64,000 nucleotides of DNA from an uncultured Pelagibacteraceae bacterium (GTDB taxonomy: Bacteria; Pseudomonadota; Alphaproteobacteria; Pelagibacterales; Pelagibacteraceae): contig CACHKQ010000002.1 in NCBI GenBank assembly GCA_902580445.1, positions 38,784 to 102,783 of the forward strand, written 5' to 3'. A model generated the notes under the pieces. That model ran no database searches. It saw only the letters and a program-made list of their open reading frames with translations, and had not been told where the DNA came from. A program made the translations under genes and the position numbers. Of this stretch, positions 1 through 10,591 are shown one piece after another; the stretch's first letter is position 1; every line of letters starts with the position of its first letter.

Positions 1-1633
<1,633 letters not shown>

Positions 1634-1663
1634 GAAAACTCCTTTAATTTATAATAATGAGGA

Positions 1664-1691
1664 ATATGGTATGTATTTAAAATATTTCAAG
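1664..1691 (-). promoter_or_regulatory. Putative RpoH (sigma-32) heat-shock promoter of groESL
   Basis: The minus strand reads CTTGAA, a 16-base spacer, then CCATAT, about 30 bases before the groES start. This fits the sigma-32 pattern CTTGAA / CCCCATNT. No CIRCE inverted repeat, the site of the HrcA repressor, is visible. Heat-shock control by RpoH is therefore inferred. Confidence 0.6.
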
Positions 1692-1734
1692 TCTATGATA
1701 AAAAAAAAACGGTCGAAAAAACGTTGAATTTCCT

Positions 1735-2547
1735 ATGAAAATTAAAAAATTAGATCATTTGTCAAGAATATATAATGAATATGATGCATTTTTAATCGAT
1801 TTATGGGGTGTAATGCATAATGGAATTAAACTTTACTCTTCAGCTTTAGAGGTCATTCAAAAATTAGATGAGAATAAAAAAAAAATTATTTTTCTCTCAA
1901 ATGCGCCCAGACCCAACAATAAAGTTAGAGAATTTCTGAAGAAATTAAATATGGAAGAGAAATTCTTAAAAAATATATTTACATCGGGAGAAGCAGCTAG
2001 AAATTCTTTAAAAGAAGAAAAATTTGGTAAAAAGTTTTTTCATTTAGGACCACCAAGAGATCAATCTTTATTTTTTGAGTTTAAAGAAAATAAAACTACT
2101 CTTGAAAATTGTGATTTTATTTTATGTACAGGTTTACTTGATGAAGAGGAGGAAAATTTAAGATTTTATGAAAATTTGCTTAAAAATTTTAAAAATAAAA
2201 AATTTATCTGTACTAATCCTGATCTAACTGTACATAGAGGATCGGAAGAGGAATATTGTGCAGGAAAAATTGCACAAGTTTTTGAAAGTATAGGGGGCAG
2301 TGTAATATATTTTGGAAAACCGCATAAAGAAGTTTACCTTTCTTGTTTGGATATGAGTCAAAAAACATTAGTAATTGGTGACAACCTTAAAACAGATATT
2401 AAAGGTGCAAACAATATGAAATTAGACTCTATATTTATTACCGGCGGCGTTCATAAAGATAAAGCTGTAAATGAAAAATTTATTAATGATTTATTAAAAC
2501 AAAATGAAGTAGAATCTAATTTTTTCCAAAAAGAGTTAACTTGGTAA
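1735..2547 (+). CDS. HAD-superfamily class IIA hydrolase
   Basis: This is a 270-residue cytosolic phosphatase-like protein. The nucleophile motif is DLWGVMHNG near residue 22. Motif II lies in FLSNAPRP near residue 54, and the acidic motif GDNLKTDIKGA is near residue 220. Motif and length fit the class IIA HAD subgroup that includes NagD and pyridoxal-phosphatase-like enzymes. The substrate cannot be read from the sequence. The gene abuts ribF with no gap (TAA then ATG) and looks co-transcribed with ribF and ileS. It is divergent from groES. Confidence 0.85.
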   Translation: MKIKKLDHLSRIYNEYDAFLIDLWGVMHNGIKLYSSALEVIQKLDENKKKIIFLSNAPRPNNKVREFLKKLNMEEKFLKNIFTSGEAARNSLKEEKFGKKFFHLGPPRDQSLFFEFKENKTTLENCDFILCTGLLDEEEENLRFYENLLKNFKNKKFICTNPDLTVHRGSEEEYCAGKIAQVFESIGGSVIYFGKPHKEVYLSCLDMSQKTLVIGDNLKTDIKGANNMKLDSIFITGGVHKDKAVNEKFINDLLKQNEVESNFFQKELTW

Positions 2548-3456
2548 ATGAAAATCTATAAAAATTTTAAAATAGAAAAAAAATTTCAAAATTCTGCAAT
2601 TGCTATCGGAAATTTTGATGGTTTTCATTTGGGTCACCAGAAGGTAATCAATCAAGGTAAACTTATTGCAAAAAAATATAATTTAAACTTTGGCCTTTTA
2701 GTGTTTCACCCTTTACCAATAATGTTTTTTAATAAAAAATTAAAAAATTATAGAATCGACTCATTAAATCAAAAGATTTTATCATCAAAAAAATATGGAT
2801 TAGATTTTTTAATTATTAAAAAGTTCAACAAAAAATTTTCAAATATTTCGTCTGAAAATTTTATTAGAGAAATTGTTTATAAAAAACTCAAGGTAAAATT
2901 AATTTTTATAAGTAAAAATTTTAGGTTTGGAAAAAATAGAGCTGGTGACATTAAATTATTGAAAAAAAGAGAGATTTTTTTTAAATATAAAACACAAACA
3001 ATAACACCCTTAAATAAAAAAAACTTAACAGTTTCATCGACATTAATTCGGAATAAAATTAAAAACGGTAAAATAGAATATGCCAACAAGCTTCTAGGAA
3101 GATCTTGGACAATAGAAGGCAAGGTTCAAAGAGGCGACAGAAGAGGAAGAACTATTGGTTTTCCAACGTGTAATATTGATATAAAGAATTATATAGTTCC
3201 TAAACTTGGAGTATATTCAGCAAAAATTCTTATAGGTAATAAAACCAAAAAAAAAGGTATTGTAAATGTTGGATATAGACCAACATTTGGAAAGAAGAAA
3301 TTAATTCTTGAGGCTCATATTTTTAGCTTTAATAAAAATTTATATGATAAAAGAATTAAAATAATGCTAATTAAATTTATACGAGGTGAAAAAAGATTTA
3401 AAAGTATATTAGAATTAAAAAAACAGATCAAAAAAGATATAAAAAATGCAAAGTAA
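2548..3456 (+). CDS. ribF: Bifunctional riboflavin kinase / FMN adenylyltransferase
   Basis: RibF converts riboflavin to FMN and then FAD. The N-terminal adenylyltransferase domain carries GNFDGFHLGHQ near residue 22. The C-terminal flavokinase domain starts near residue 185 with GKVQRGDRRGRTIGFPTCN. The length of 302 residues is normal. The gene starts immediately after the HAD stop codon and is followed five bases later by ileS. The order ribF-ileS(-lspA) is very widely conserved in Proteobacteria, which matters for judging the ileS break downstream. Confidence 0.96.
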   Translation: MKIYKNFKIEKKFQNSAIAIGNFDGFHLGHQKVINQGKLIAKKYNLNFGLLVFHPLPIMFFNKKLKNYRIDSLNQKILSSKKYGLDFLIIKKFNKKFSNISSENFIREIVYKKLKVKLIFISKNFRFGKNRAGDIKLLKKREIFFKYKTQTITPLNKKNLTVSSTLIRNKIKNGKIEYANKLLGRSWTIEGKVQRGDRRGRTIGFPTCNIDIKNYIVPKLGVYSAKILIGNKTKKKGIVNVGYRPTFGKKKLILEAHIFSFNKNLYDKRIKIMLIKFIRGEKRFKSILELKKQIKKDIKNAK

Positions 3457-3461
3457 ATAAC

Positions 3462-5438
3462 ATGGCTGAAAATAATTTAAATCTTCCCAAAACATCATTC
3501 TCTATGAAGGCAAATCTGCCTTCCAAGGAACCAAAAATATTAGAAACTTGGGACAAAATTAAACTTTACGAGAGATTAAGAAAAAAGTCAGAAGGTAAAA
3601 CCAAGTTCGTTCTTCACGATGGCCCCCCTTATGCTAACGGGCACATACATATGGGAACAGCACTTAATAAAATTTTGAAAGACATTATTATAAAATTTCA
3701 TCAAATGGATGATAAGGATTCAATATATGTTCCAGGATGGGATTGTCATGGCTTACCGATAGAATGGAAAATTGAGGAACAATATAAAAAAAGAAAAAAG
3801 AATAAAGATGAAATACCTATAAAAGATTTTAGGAAAGAGTGTAGAGAATTTGCAGAGAAGTGGATTGTAATACATAAAAAAGAATTTAAAAGATTAGGTG
3901 TAATAGGTGATTGGGAAAATTATTATTCCACAATGAGTTATGATGCAGAGGCACAAATTGTAAGAGAACTAGGGAAATTTCTTAAAGAAGGAAGTCTTTA
4001 TAGAGGCTTTAAGCCAGTATTATGGTCAACAGTTGAAAAGACAGCTTTAGCAGATGCAGAAGTAGAATATAGAGATCATAAATCAAATACTATTTACGCA
4101 AGTTTTAATGTAAAAAAATCTGATAAAGATTATTTAAAGAATACATCTATTATTATTTGGACTACAACGCCATGGACAATACCAGCAAATAAAGCATTAG
4201 CTTATAATAAAGATATTGATTATGTAGTTTTAGATATTGGTAAAAATAAAATTGTTGTTGCTGAAAAATTGATTAATTCAGTTATCGAAAGTTGTGATTT
4301 AGGAAAACATAAAGTTTTGAAAACTTTTAAAGGAAGCGAGTTCAAAAATACTTTATGTTCTCATCCATTTAAAAATTTAGGTTATGAGCATGATGTACCA
4401 ATGTTAGACGCTAATTTTGTTACTTTAGACCAGGGTACAGGAATAGTTCATTGTGCCCCTAGCCATGGACCTGATGATTTTAATTTGTGTTTAAAACATG
4501 GAATGAAAGCAATCGAAACAGTCAATAATGATGGTCTTTATACAAAAAATATACCAATCTTCGAGGGAACCCATGTATTTAAAGCAGATGAAATTATTAT
4601 TAAAAATTTAAAAGAGCAAAATAATCTTTTGGGGAACGGCAGTTTGTTACATAGCTATCCTCATTCATGGAGGTCAAAAGCACCATTAGTTCATAGAGCT
4701 ACTCCACAGTGGTTTATATCAATGGAAAGTCATAAACTAAGAAAAAAAGCAATTGAATCAATTGATAAAACAATATTTTTCCCTGAAAAAGGTAAAGCCA
4801 GAATCAGATCAATGATCGAAACAAGGCCTGACTGGTGTATTTCAAGGCAACGTTCTTGGGGAGTTCCTTTACCAATTTTTATTGATAAAAAAACTAATGA
4901 ACCTTTAAGAGATCCTGAGGTAATAGAAAATATTGCAAAGATTTATGAGAAAGAGGGATCAGACTGTTGGTTTCATGATGATCCACAAAGGTTTCTTGGA
5001 AAAAAATATAATAAAGAAAATTATATAAAATCAAATGACATAGTTGAGGTTTGGTTTGATAGTGGATCAACACATTCATTTGTCTTGGAAAAAAGAAAAG
5101 ATTTAAAATGGCCAGCATCAATGTATTTAGAAGGCTCTGACCAACACAGAGGTTGGTTTCACTCCTCTCTTTTAGAGTCTTGCGGAACTAGGGGTAGAGC
5201 TCCTTTTGATAGTATACTTTCACATGGCTTTGTAGTGGATGGCAAAGGGATGAAAATGTCAAAATCCGCAGGCAATATTATTTCACCTGACGATATTTTG
5301 AAAAAATATGGTGCTGATATACTTAGGCTTTGGGTTGCTTCTTCAGACTATGCGGAGGATTTAAGAATAGATCATACAATATTAGAACAACATGCTGAGT
5401 CTTATAGGAAAATAAGAAATACTAATAGACGGAGGTAA
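3462..5438 (+). pseudogene. ileS: Isoleucyl-tRNA synthetase, truncated at a rearrangement junction
   Basis: This is a class I aminoacyl-tRNA synthetase for Ile-tRNA. The N-terminal catalytic part is intact, with the HIGH-type motif PPYANGHIHMG near residue 55, the CP1 editing domain (WTTTPWTIPANKAL) and KMSKSAGN near residue 605. Homology ends at [10 protein letters not shown] near residue 653. Four unrelated residues and a stop follow. The family is about 900-950 residues long, so the anticodon-binding C-terminal region is missing. Sequence from about 5416 onward is uvrC in another frame, so this is a junction and not a simple frameshift. As read here the enzyme could not function, although the gene is essential. 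An artefact or an unresolved inversion is likely. Confidence 0.9.
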
Positions 5439-5850
5439 AGGTCAGTATTCCGTAAGTAGAGAAACCCTTAATGACCTTGGTCTTCACGAATTACCTATTA
5501 TTGCAATTGCAAAAGGCAAAAACAGAAATGCGGGGGAAGAAACTTTTTTTCATCAAAATAAAGTTATTAAATTTAAAAAAAATGACCCTACTCTATTCTT
5601 TTTACAAAGGCTCAGAGATGAAGCCCACAGATTTGCTATAAGTACTCACAGAGCGAAAAGAAGAAAAAATCTCAGTAAATCATTACTTGATCAAATCTCC
5701 GGAATAGGTAGAAGTAGAAAAAGGGCTTTACTTCATCATTTTGGTTCTGCAAAATCAGTGGAGTCTGCAAGTTTTGAAGATTTAAAATCGGTAGAGGGCA
5801 TTGAAGAAAAAGTTGCAAAAAAAATTCATGATTTTTTTCATGAAGACTAA
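5416..5850 (+). pseudogene. uvrC: UvrC excinuclease subunit, 3' fragment only
   Basis: The frame is open from 5416 to the TAA at 5848-5850 and encodes about 144 residues that begin [14 protein letters not shown]. UvrC makes both incisions in nucleotide excision repair. The fragment keeps the end of the C-terminal RNase H-like nuclease domain (IDGGKGQ and [10 protein letters not shown], with catalytic Asp and His) and the C-terminal helix-hairpin-helix region ([20 protein letters not shown], then [12 protein letters not shown]). The GIY-YIG nuclease, the UvrB-binding region and any start codon are absent. The family is about 600 residues long. It lies directly before pgsA, the usual order in many Proteobacteria, so this side of the junction keeps native context. 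It was missed by the ORF track because it has no start. Confidence 0.9.
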
Positions 5851-5856
5851 TTGATT

Positions 5857-6426
5857 ATGAAAATACCAAACATTTTAACTATTGGAAGGATAATTATTGT
5901 TCCAATATTTGTTTTATCATTTTTTATACCTGGTGTAGTTGGTGACCTGGTACCTTTTTTTCTTTTTGTTTTAGCAAGTTTTACCGATTATTTAGACGGT
6001 CTCTTAGCAAGGTTATATAAAGAAGAGTCTAAGTTGGGAGAGCTTTTGGACCCAATCGCTGACAAAATTTTGGTTGCAGCAGCTTTGGTGCTATTAATTA
6101 TGAATGGCATAATTAAAAATTATGAGGTGATAGCTGCTATTGTTATTTTAACAAGAGAAATTATCATATCTGGACTAAGAGAATTTTTAGCTAAAGAAAA
6201 TGATACTTCGCTTCCAGTTTCAGGTCTTTCTAAATTTAAAACTTTTATACAAATGTTTAGTATCGCACTTCTGCTTACAGGCGATACAGGAAATAAAATT
6301 ATTAATTTTCAGGACTATAATGCACAAACGATTGGAATCGTGCTTCTTTGGGTGTCTGCTTTTTTAACAATCTATACTGGATATCATTATTTAAAAAAGG
6401 GAATTAATAAAGTTATAAGTGATTAA
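5857..6426 (+). CDS. pgsA: CDP-diacylglycerol-glycerol-3-phosphate 3-phosphatidyltransferase
   Basis: PgsA is a membrane enzyme that makes phosphatidylglycerophosphate, the committed step to phosphatidylglycerol. The CDP-alcohol phosphotransferase signature is clear: DYLDGLLAR followed by GELLDPIADK. Several hydrophobic helices fit a polytopic protein of about 189 residues. The ORF track starts at a TTG at 5851. The ATG two codons later (MKIPNILTIGRI) is the better start. The gene sits six bases after the uvrC fragment and converges on the next gene with a 4-base overlap. Confidence 0.95.
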   Translation: MKIPNILTIGRIIIVPIFVLSFFIPGVVGDLVPFFLFVLASFTDYLDGLLARLYKEESKLGELLDPIADKILVAAALVLLIMNGIIKNYEVIAAIVILTREIIISGLREFLAKENDTSLPVSGLSKFKTFIQMFSIALLLTGDTGNKIINFQDYNAQTIGIVLLWVSAFLTIYTGYHYLKKGINKVISD

Positions 6427-7730
6427 TTATAAGTTTTTTTTTTTGATAAAGTTATTATAACAGCTATCAACATAAAAATAAAGGTTGCTGTGGATGTCGT
6501 AAAAAAACTTCCAGATGTTCTGATTGGAAAAATCTCAGAAATAAAAATGAAAATAAATGGAACTAAAATTATATTTGCCGATTTTTTAGATTTTAAAAAA
6601 TAATTTTTTATTAGTGAATTATAAATTGTTAAAATAAAAATTAAACAAGATATTATCAAACCAATTAAGCCTATATCAGTTAATATTTCCAAATAATAAT
6701 TATGTGGATGCGAATTACAAGTTGTTCTTTCATTGTGACTAAGAATTTTTCTTTTAGGGCAATTATGCCTAAACGATTTAATTCCACCCCCAATATATTT
6801 ATTCATCATCCATGTCCCATAAAAAGTTTTCATTTCCTGATAATACGGGGGTATTTTTTTTTCTGGAATCTTTGACGATTTAGTTATATTTTCCACAATG
6901 AAAACATTAATCATTCCAGTACTATTAACTAAAAAACTGTCAAAACTATCTTTTACTACTGAATTATTTTTATAAATTGTAAAAAAAATACTAGTAACTA
7001 CAATTAATGAAATAGGAATATATTTACGAGTCTTATTTTCAAAAAGTAGTATTAAAAATATCGATAACAAGAATAATACTAATGGCATTCTATTTCCACT
7101 TAGAATAATTGCTGTCATGTAAATTAAAAAAAGAAGAGATAGAATCAAACTCAAATAAGTTTTTTTAAATTTAAAAAAAGGTAAAACAAAAATACTGAAT
7201 AAAGAAAATTTGTGTATGTACCCTCCGGCAATCAACTCGTCTCCAAAAGGACCAGAAAGTTTCGAGGGATGAAGCGGTTTCAAACCAAACATGTCTACAG
7301 AAAAAGTAAACTGATAAAAAATATCTAAACTTACGAATAAAGTACAAATTAAACTGGAGATAAAAAACCATTTAAAGTTAATTAAATCATTTCCAACTAA
7401 ACATCTTAAAATAAAATATAATAATAGATACCTGAAAAATAATATTGATTTTATTAAAATTGACTTATCATGATCGCCTGATAATAACTCGATTGTATTA
7501 ACAATAGCTGAGAAAAGTGAAAAAACAAAAAAAAATAAAATTATTTTGTCTATAAATAATAATTTAGTTTTAAAAACCTTCCTGTTGTAAACAATCAATG
7601 AAAAAATAATCAAAAGAAAAATGTTTAAATTTATGGCAAAATTACCGACAATATAACTTAAGGGAATTAGGCTAAATAATATATTTAAAATTATATTATG
7701 GTTTTTGTTATTAAATTTTAAATTAGCCAT
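6423..7730 (-). CDS. O-antigen ligase / Wzy-like polytopic membrane protein
   Basis: This protein has about 435 residues and roughly ten or more hydrophobic segments. A long periplasmic-type loop contains HPHNYYLEILTDIGLIGL, the hallmark of the O-antigen ligase/polymerase (WaaL/Wzy) family. It probably joins or polymerises surface glycans at the outer face of the inner membrane. The acceptor cannot be told from sequence. The ORF track uses a GTG at 7754; the ATG at 7730 (MANLKFNNKN) is preferred here. Together with the adjoining glycosyltransferase it forms a small envelope-sugar island between pgsA and ilvE. Confidence 0.75.
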   Translation of the reverse strand: MANLKFNNKNHNIILNILFSLIPLSYIVGNFAINLNIFLLIIFSLIVYNRKVFKTKLLFIDKIILFFFVFSLFSAIVNTIELLSGDHDKSILIKSILFFRYLLLYFILRCLVGNDLINFKWFFISSLICTLFVSLDIFYQFTFSVDMFGLKPLHPSKLSGPFGDELIAGGYIHKFSLFSIFVLPFFKFKKTYLSLILSLLFLIYMTAIILSGNRMPLVLFLLSIFLILLFENKTRKYIPISLIVVTSIFFTIYKNNSVVKDSFDSFLVNSTGMINVFIVENITKSSKIPEKKIPPYYQEMKTFYGTWMMNKYIGGGIKSFRHNCPKRKILSHNERTTCNSHPHNYYLEILTDIGLIGLIISCLIFILTIYNSLIKNYFLKSKKSANIILVPFIFIFISEIFPIRTSGSFFTTSTATFIFMLIAVIITLSKKKTYN

Positions 7731-7799
7731 TAACTTTTTTAAGCCAAGAAGCACTTTTCATCAATAATAATTTAATCTATATTCTCAATTAACCAATAT

Positions 7800-8513
7800 A
7801 TGTTGAGCATTATAATACCACTTCGTGACGAAATAGATAATTTAAAAATTATAAAAGATAATTTTAATAAAAATCTTAAAAATATTAACTTTGAGGTAAT
7901 ATTAGTAAATGACTTCAGTTCCGATGAAACATTTCAAAAAGCAAACGAAATAGTAAAAGGAAGTAAAAACTTTAAAGTATTTGATAATAAAAAAAGGGGG
8001 TTGGGAGGTGCTATAAATTTAGGAATTGAAAAAACAGTTGGAGATTATATTTGTATTATGATGGCGGATTTATCTGATGATTTTAATGATTTGAAAAATT
8101 ATTATTTTAAAATTAAGGATAATAATTTAGATGCTGTTTTTGGATCAAGATTTACTAGAAAGTCTAAGGTAATTGATTATCCTTTTAAGAAACTAATACT
8201 TAATAGAATTTTTAATATAGTTGTACAAATTTTATTTTTGAACAAGTACAATGATTACACAAACGCATTTAAAATTTATAATGCAAAGGTTTTAAAAAAT
8301 ATGCTCCCATTTGTTTCTGAGAGTTTTAATATATTTTTAGAAATCCCACTAAAAATAATTTCAAGAAAACATTCATATGAAATTACTTCCATAAATTGGT
8401 ATAATAGAAAATTGGGAACAGCAAAATTTAATATTAAAGAACTGAGGGCAAAATACTTATTTACACTAATTTATTGTTTTGTAGAAAAAGTATTGCTCAA
8501 TAAAAAAAAATAA
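7800..8513 (+). CDS. Family 2 glycosyltransferase
   Basis: This is a 237-residue GT-A-fold glycosyltransferase. It opens with LSIIIPLRDEIDNL, followed by the nucleotide-sugar Asp in VNDFSSDE and a metal-binding acidic motif in MMADLSDD near residue 88. The overall look is that of dolichyl/undecaprenyl-phosphate sugar transferases (DPM1-like), but without a C-terminal membrane domain. Donor and acceptor sugars are unknown. It is divergent from the O-antigen-ligase-like gene, with 69 bases between the two ATGs, and ends five bases before the convergent ilvE. Confidence 0.8.
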   Translation: MLSIIIPLRDEIDNLKIIKDNFNKNLKNINFEVILVNDFSSDETFQKANEIVKGSKNFKVFDNKKRGLGGAINLGIEKTVGDYICIMMADLSDDFNDLKNYYFKIKDNNLDAVFGSRFTRKSKVIDYPFKKLILNRIFNIVVQILFLNKYNDYTNAFKIYNAKVLKNMLPFVSESFNIFLEIPLKIISRKHSYEITSINWYNRKLGTAKFNIKELRAKYLFTLIYCFVEKVLLNKKK

Positions 8514-8518
8514 ATAGA

Positions 8519-9406
8519 TCAAGCTGCAAATTTTTTTCTTACAAGTTTCTGATAATTTTCTGATAAGTCTTTAATGGTTTCGCAAACTTTAAAATTAAAC
8601 TTATCTATTACTGAAACAGGTGTTATCTCAGCTGCGGTTCCGGTTAAAAAGCAACCCACAAAACCTGACATTTCCTCTGGCTTTATTTTTCTTTCTATGA
8701 TTTTAATCCCTTTTGATTGGGCTATTTTAATAACACATCTTCTAGTAATTCCATCCAAAAAAGAGTCTGGGATAGGGGTGTGTAATACACCGGAGTTATC
8801 TTTAAAAAAAATATTTGCCCCAGTAGCCTCAGCTATGTTTCCTTCATGATCTAACATTAGCGAGTCTGTGTAGCCTTTACTTTCTGCCTCATGTTTTGAA
8901 AGTGTGCATATCATATACAATCCTGCTGCTTTAGTGTCCCAAGGAACAGAGTTAGGATGAGGTCTTCTCCAAGAAGATATATTTAATTTTATACCATTAA
9001 GTTTTAATTTTGGATCAAAATACGAACCCCACTCCCATGCGGCGACAGCAACGTGAATTTTATTTTTTTGTGCAGAGATTGCCATCATTTCACTTCCCCT
9101 CCAAACAACTGGTCTTACATATCCATCGTTTACTTTTTGAAATAAAATAGTTTCTTTGCAAGCATCATTAATTTCTTTTTCACTGTAAGGTATTTTGATT
9201 CCCATTCTATTTGCTGAATAGAAAAGTCTTTTTGTGTGTTCCTCAAGTTTAAAGATTTCGCCATTATAAACTCGCTCACCCTCAAATACACAACTTGCAT
9301 AGTGTAAGCCATGATTAAGTAAATGAACTTTTGCATCCTTCCAATCGACCATATTAGAATTATACCAAATTTTTCCAGTTCTTTTATCGTAGGGAATATT
9401 TTCCAT
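8519..9406 (-). CDS. ilvE: Branched-chain amino acid aminotransferase
   Basis: IlvE is a PLP-dependent transaminase of fold type IV, acting in the last step of Ile, Leu and Val synthesis. The PLP lysine lies in VPWDTKAAGLY near residue 158. The phosphate-binding region is EGNIAEATGANIFF, and the C-terminal loop is GCFLTGTAAEITPV. Its 295 residues are full length. The ATG at 9406 faces the divergent MarR-type gene across 77 bases. Confidence 0.95.
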   Translation of the reverse strand: MENIPYDKRTGKIWYNSNMVDWKDAKVHLLNHGLHYASCVFEGERVYNGEIFKLEEHTKRLFYSANRMGIKIPYSEKEINDACKETILFQKVNDGYVRPVVWRGSEMMAISAQKNKIHVAVAAWEWGSYFDPKLKLNGIKLNISSWRRPHPNSVPWDTKAAGLYMICTLSKHEAESKGYTDSLMLDHEGNIAEATGANIFFKDNSGVLHTPIPDSFLDGITRRCVIKIAQSKGIKIIERKIKPEEMSGFVGCFLTGTAAEITPVSVIDKFNFKVCETIKDLSENYQKLVRKKFAA

Positions 9407-9431
9407 TAATTTAAATTAAATAATTTTTTAC

Positions 9432-9456
9432 TAACAAAAAAGTATATTTGTTGTTA
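9432..9456. promoter_or_regulatory. Palindrome in the ilvE/marR divergent spacer, candidate MarR operator
   Basis: TAACAA and TTGTTA bracket a 25-base dyad, with an inner AACAAA-8-TTTGTT register. It sits about midway in the 77-base spacer, a position and size suited to a dimeric MarR-type repressor. AT-rich DNA throws up such dyads by chance, so support is modest. Confidence 0.3.
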
Positions 9457-9483
9457 AAATAAGTCAATATATCTGACCAAAAA

Positions 9484-9927
9484 ATGAAAGAACTTCTTTA
9501 TTTAAAGGATGATCAAATCAAAGATTGCATTCAATTACTTCTGTATGCGTATAGAGAAACATTCTCGGATCCAAAAGATATTTTAAAAAAAAACTCTTTG
9601 GGGGCAGCTCATCACAGAACACTTCATTTAATCGAGAGAAACGAAGGTATAAGCGTTAATGAACTATTAATTAAACTAAAAATTACAAAACAGAGTCTTA
9701 ATAGAGTGCTTCAAGATTTAAAAAGAATGAAGATTATTAAACAAGTTAAGGATAATACTGACTCAAGAAGAAAACTTTTATACTTGGATCAAGGTGGTAA
9801 AAAATTTTATAACGAGATATTTCAATCACAAAAAAAACGTATTTTTAATGCGCTTAAAAATTCAGATTCAGATTCTGTTATAAAATTTAAACAAGTTTTG
9901 GAAAAAATAATTAATGGAAAAAAATAA
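9484..9927 (+). CDS. MarR-family transcriptional regulator (PetP-like)
   Basis: This is a 147-residue winged-helix DNA-binding regulator. The recognition helix-turn-helix is in ISVNELLIKLKITKQSLNRVLQDLKR (residues about 58-83), followed by a wing with DSRRKLLYLDQGG. It overlaps the response regulator by 14 bases, giving translational coupling. In Rhodobacter the petP-petR pair (MarR type plus OmpR type) lies beside petABC. The same pairing here, with petABC about 7 kb away, suggests this is the PetP homologue. The target is unproven; self-regulation through the palindrome upstream is plausible. Confidence 0.85.
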   Translation: MKELLYLKDDQIKDCIQLLLYAYRETFSDPKDILKKNSLGAAHHRTLHLIERNEGISVNELLIKLKITKQSLNRVLQDLKRMKIIKQVKDNTDSRRKLLYLDQGGKKFYNEIFQSQKKRIFNALKNSDSDSVIKFKQVLEKIINGKK

Positions 9928-10591
9928 ATATCATATATTAGTCGTTGATGACGATGACAAAATTAAAGAATTAATTAAACAGTTTTTAGTTGAAAAAGGT
10001 TTAATTGTTTCAACAGCTTCTAATGCAACTGAGGCAAAGGAAAAGATTGAGTTTTTTAATTTTAATTTAATAGTTCTTGACGTAATGATGCCAGGACAGA
10101 GTGGTTATGAATTGACTAAAGAATTAAAGTCTTCAAAAAATATACCTATAATACTTTTAACTGCAAAAGGAGAGGCTGAAAATAGAATACACGGTTTGGA
10201 AATTGGAGCAGATGATTATTTAGGAAAACCATTTGAACCAAAAGAACTTCTTTTGAGAATTAAAAATATTATTAAATCCAATTCAATGGAAAATTTATTA
10301 GACGAGAATAAAATTGGTGAAGCTGAATTGAATTTAAATAAAATGACAATTAGGTTAAATCAAAAAGTTAAAAAAATTAATTTAGCTGAAAAAAATATAT
10401 TACTGAAAATGCTATCTTCGCCTGGTAAAATATTTTCTAGGACAGAAATTGGGAAGATATCAAAGATATCACAGGAAAGATCTATAGACGTTATGATAAC
10501 TAGATTAAGAAAAAAAATTGAACTTGATCCAAAAAATCCTAAATTTTTACAAACAATAAGAGGTTCTGGGTATGTCCTTTGGATTAAATAA
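9914..10591 (+). CDS. OmpR-family response regulator (PetR-like)
   Basis: This is a 225-residue two-component output protein. The receiver domain shows the acidic pair VVDDDDK near residue 12, the phospho-acceptor in LIVLDVMMPGQSGYE near residue 60, and Lys in DYLGKPFEP near residue 108. The C-terminal winged helix ends with RTIRGSGYVL, typical of OmpR/PhoB proteins. It overlaps the histidine kinase by 20 bases, so the two are an obvious cognate pair. By position after the MarR gene it resembles PetR. Confidence 0.93.
   Translation: MEKNKYHILVVDDDDKIKELIKQFLVEKGLIVSTASNATEAKEKIEFFNFNLIVLDVMMPGQSGYELTKELKSSKNIPIILLTAKGEAENRIHGLEIGADDYLGKPFEPKELLLRIKNIIKSNSMENLLDENKIGEAELNLNKMTIRLNQKVKKINLAEKNILLKMLSSPGKIFSRTEIGKISKISQERSIDVMITRLRKKIELDPKNPKFLQTIRGSGYVLWIK

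Noticed and set aside
3462-5850. ileS break explained by a simple sequencing frameshift
   Set aside because: No frame downstream contains the IleRS C-terminal domain. The sequence becomes clear UvrC and then pgsA, so a one- or two-base error cannot explain it.
3462-5850. Functional IleRS-UvrC fusion protein
   Set aside because: The two parts are in different frames, and the ileS frame stops four codons after the homology ends.
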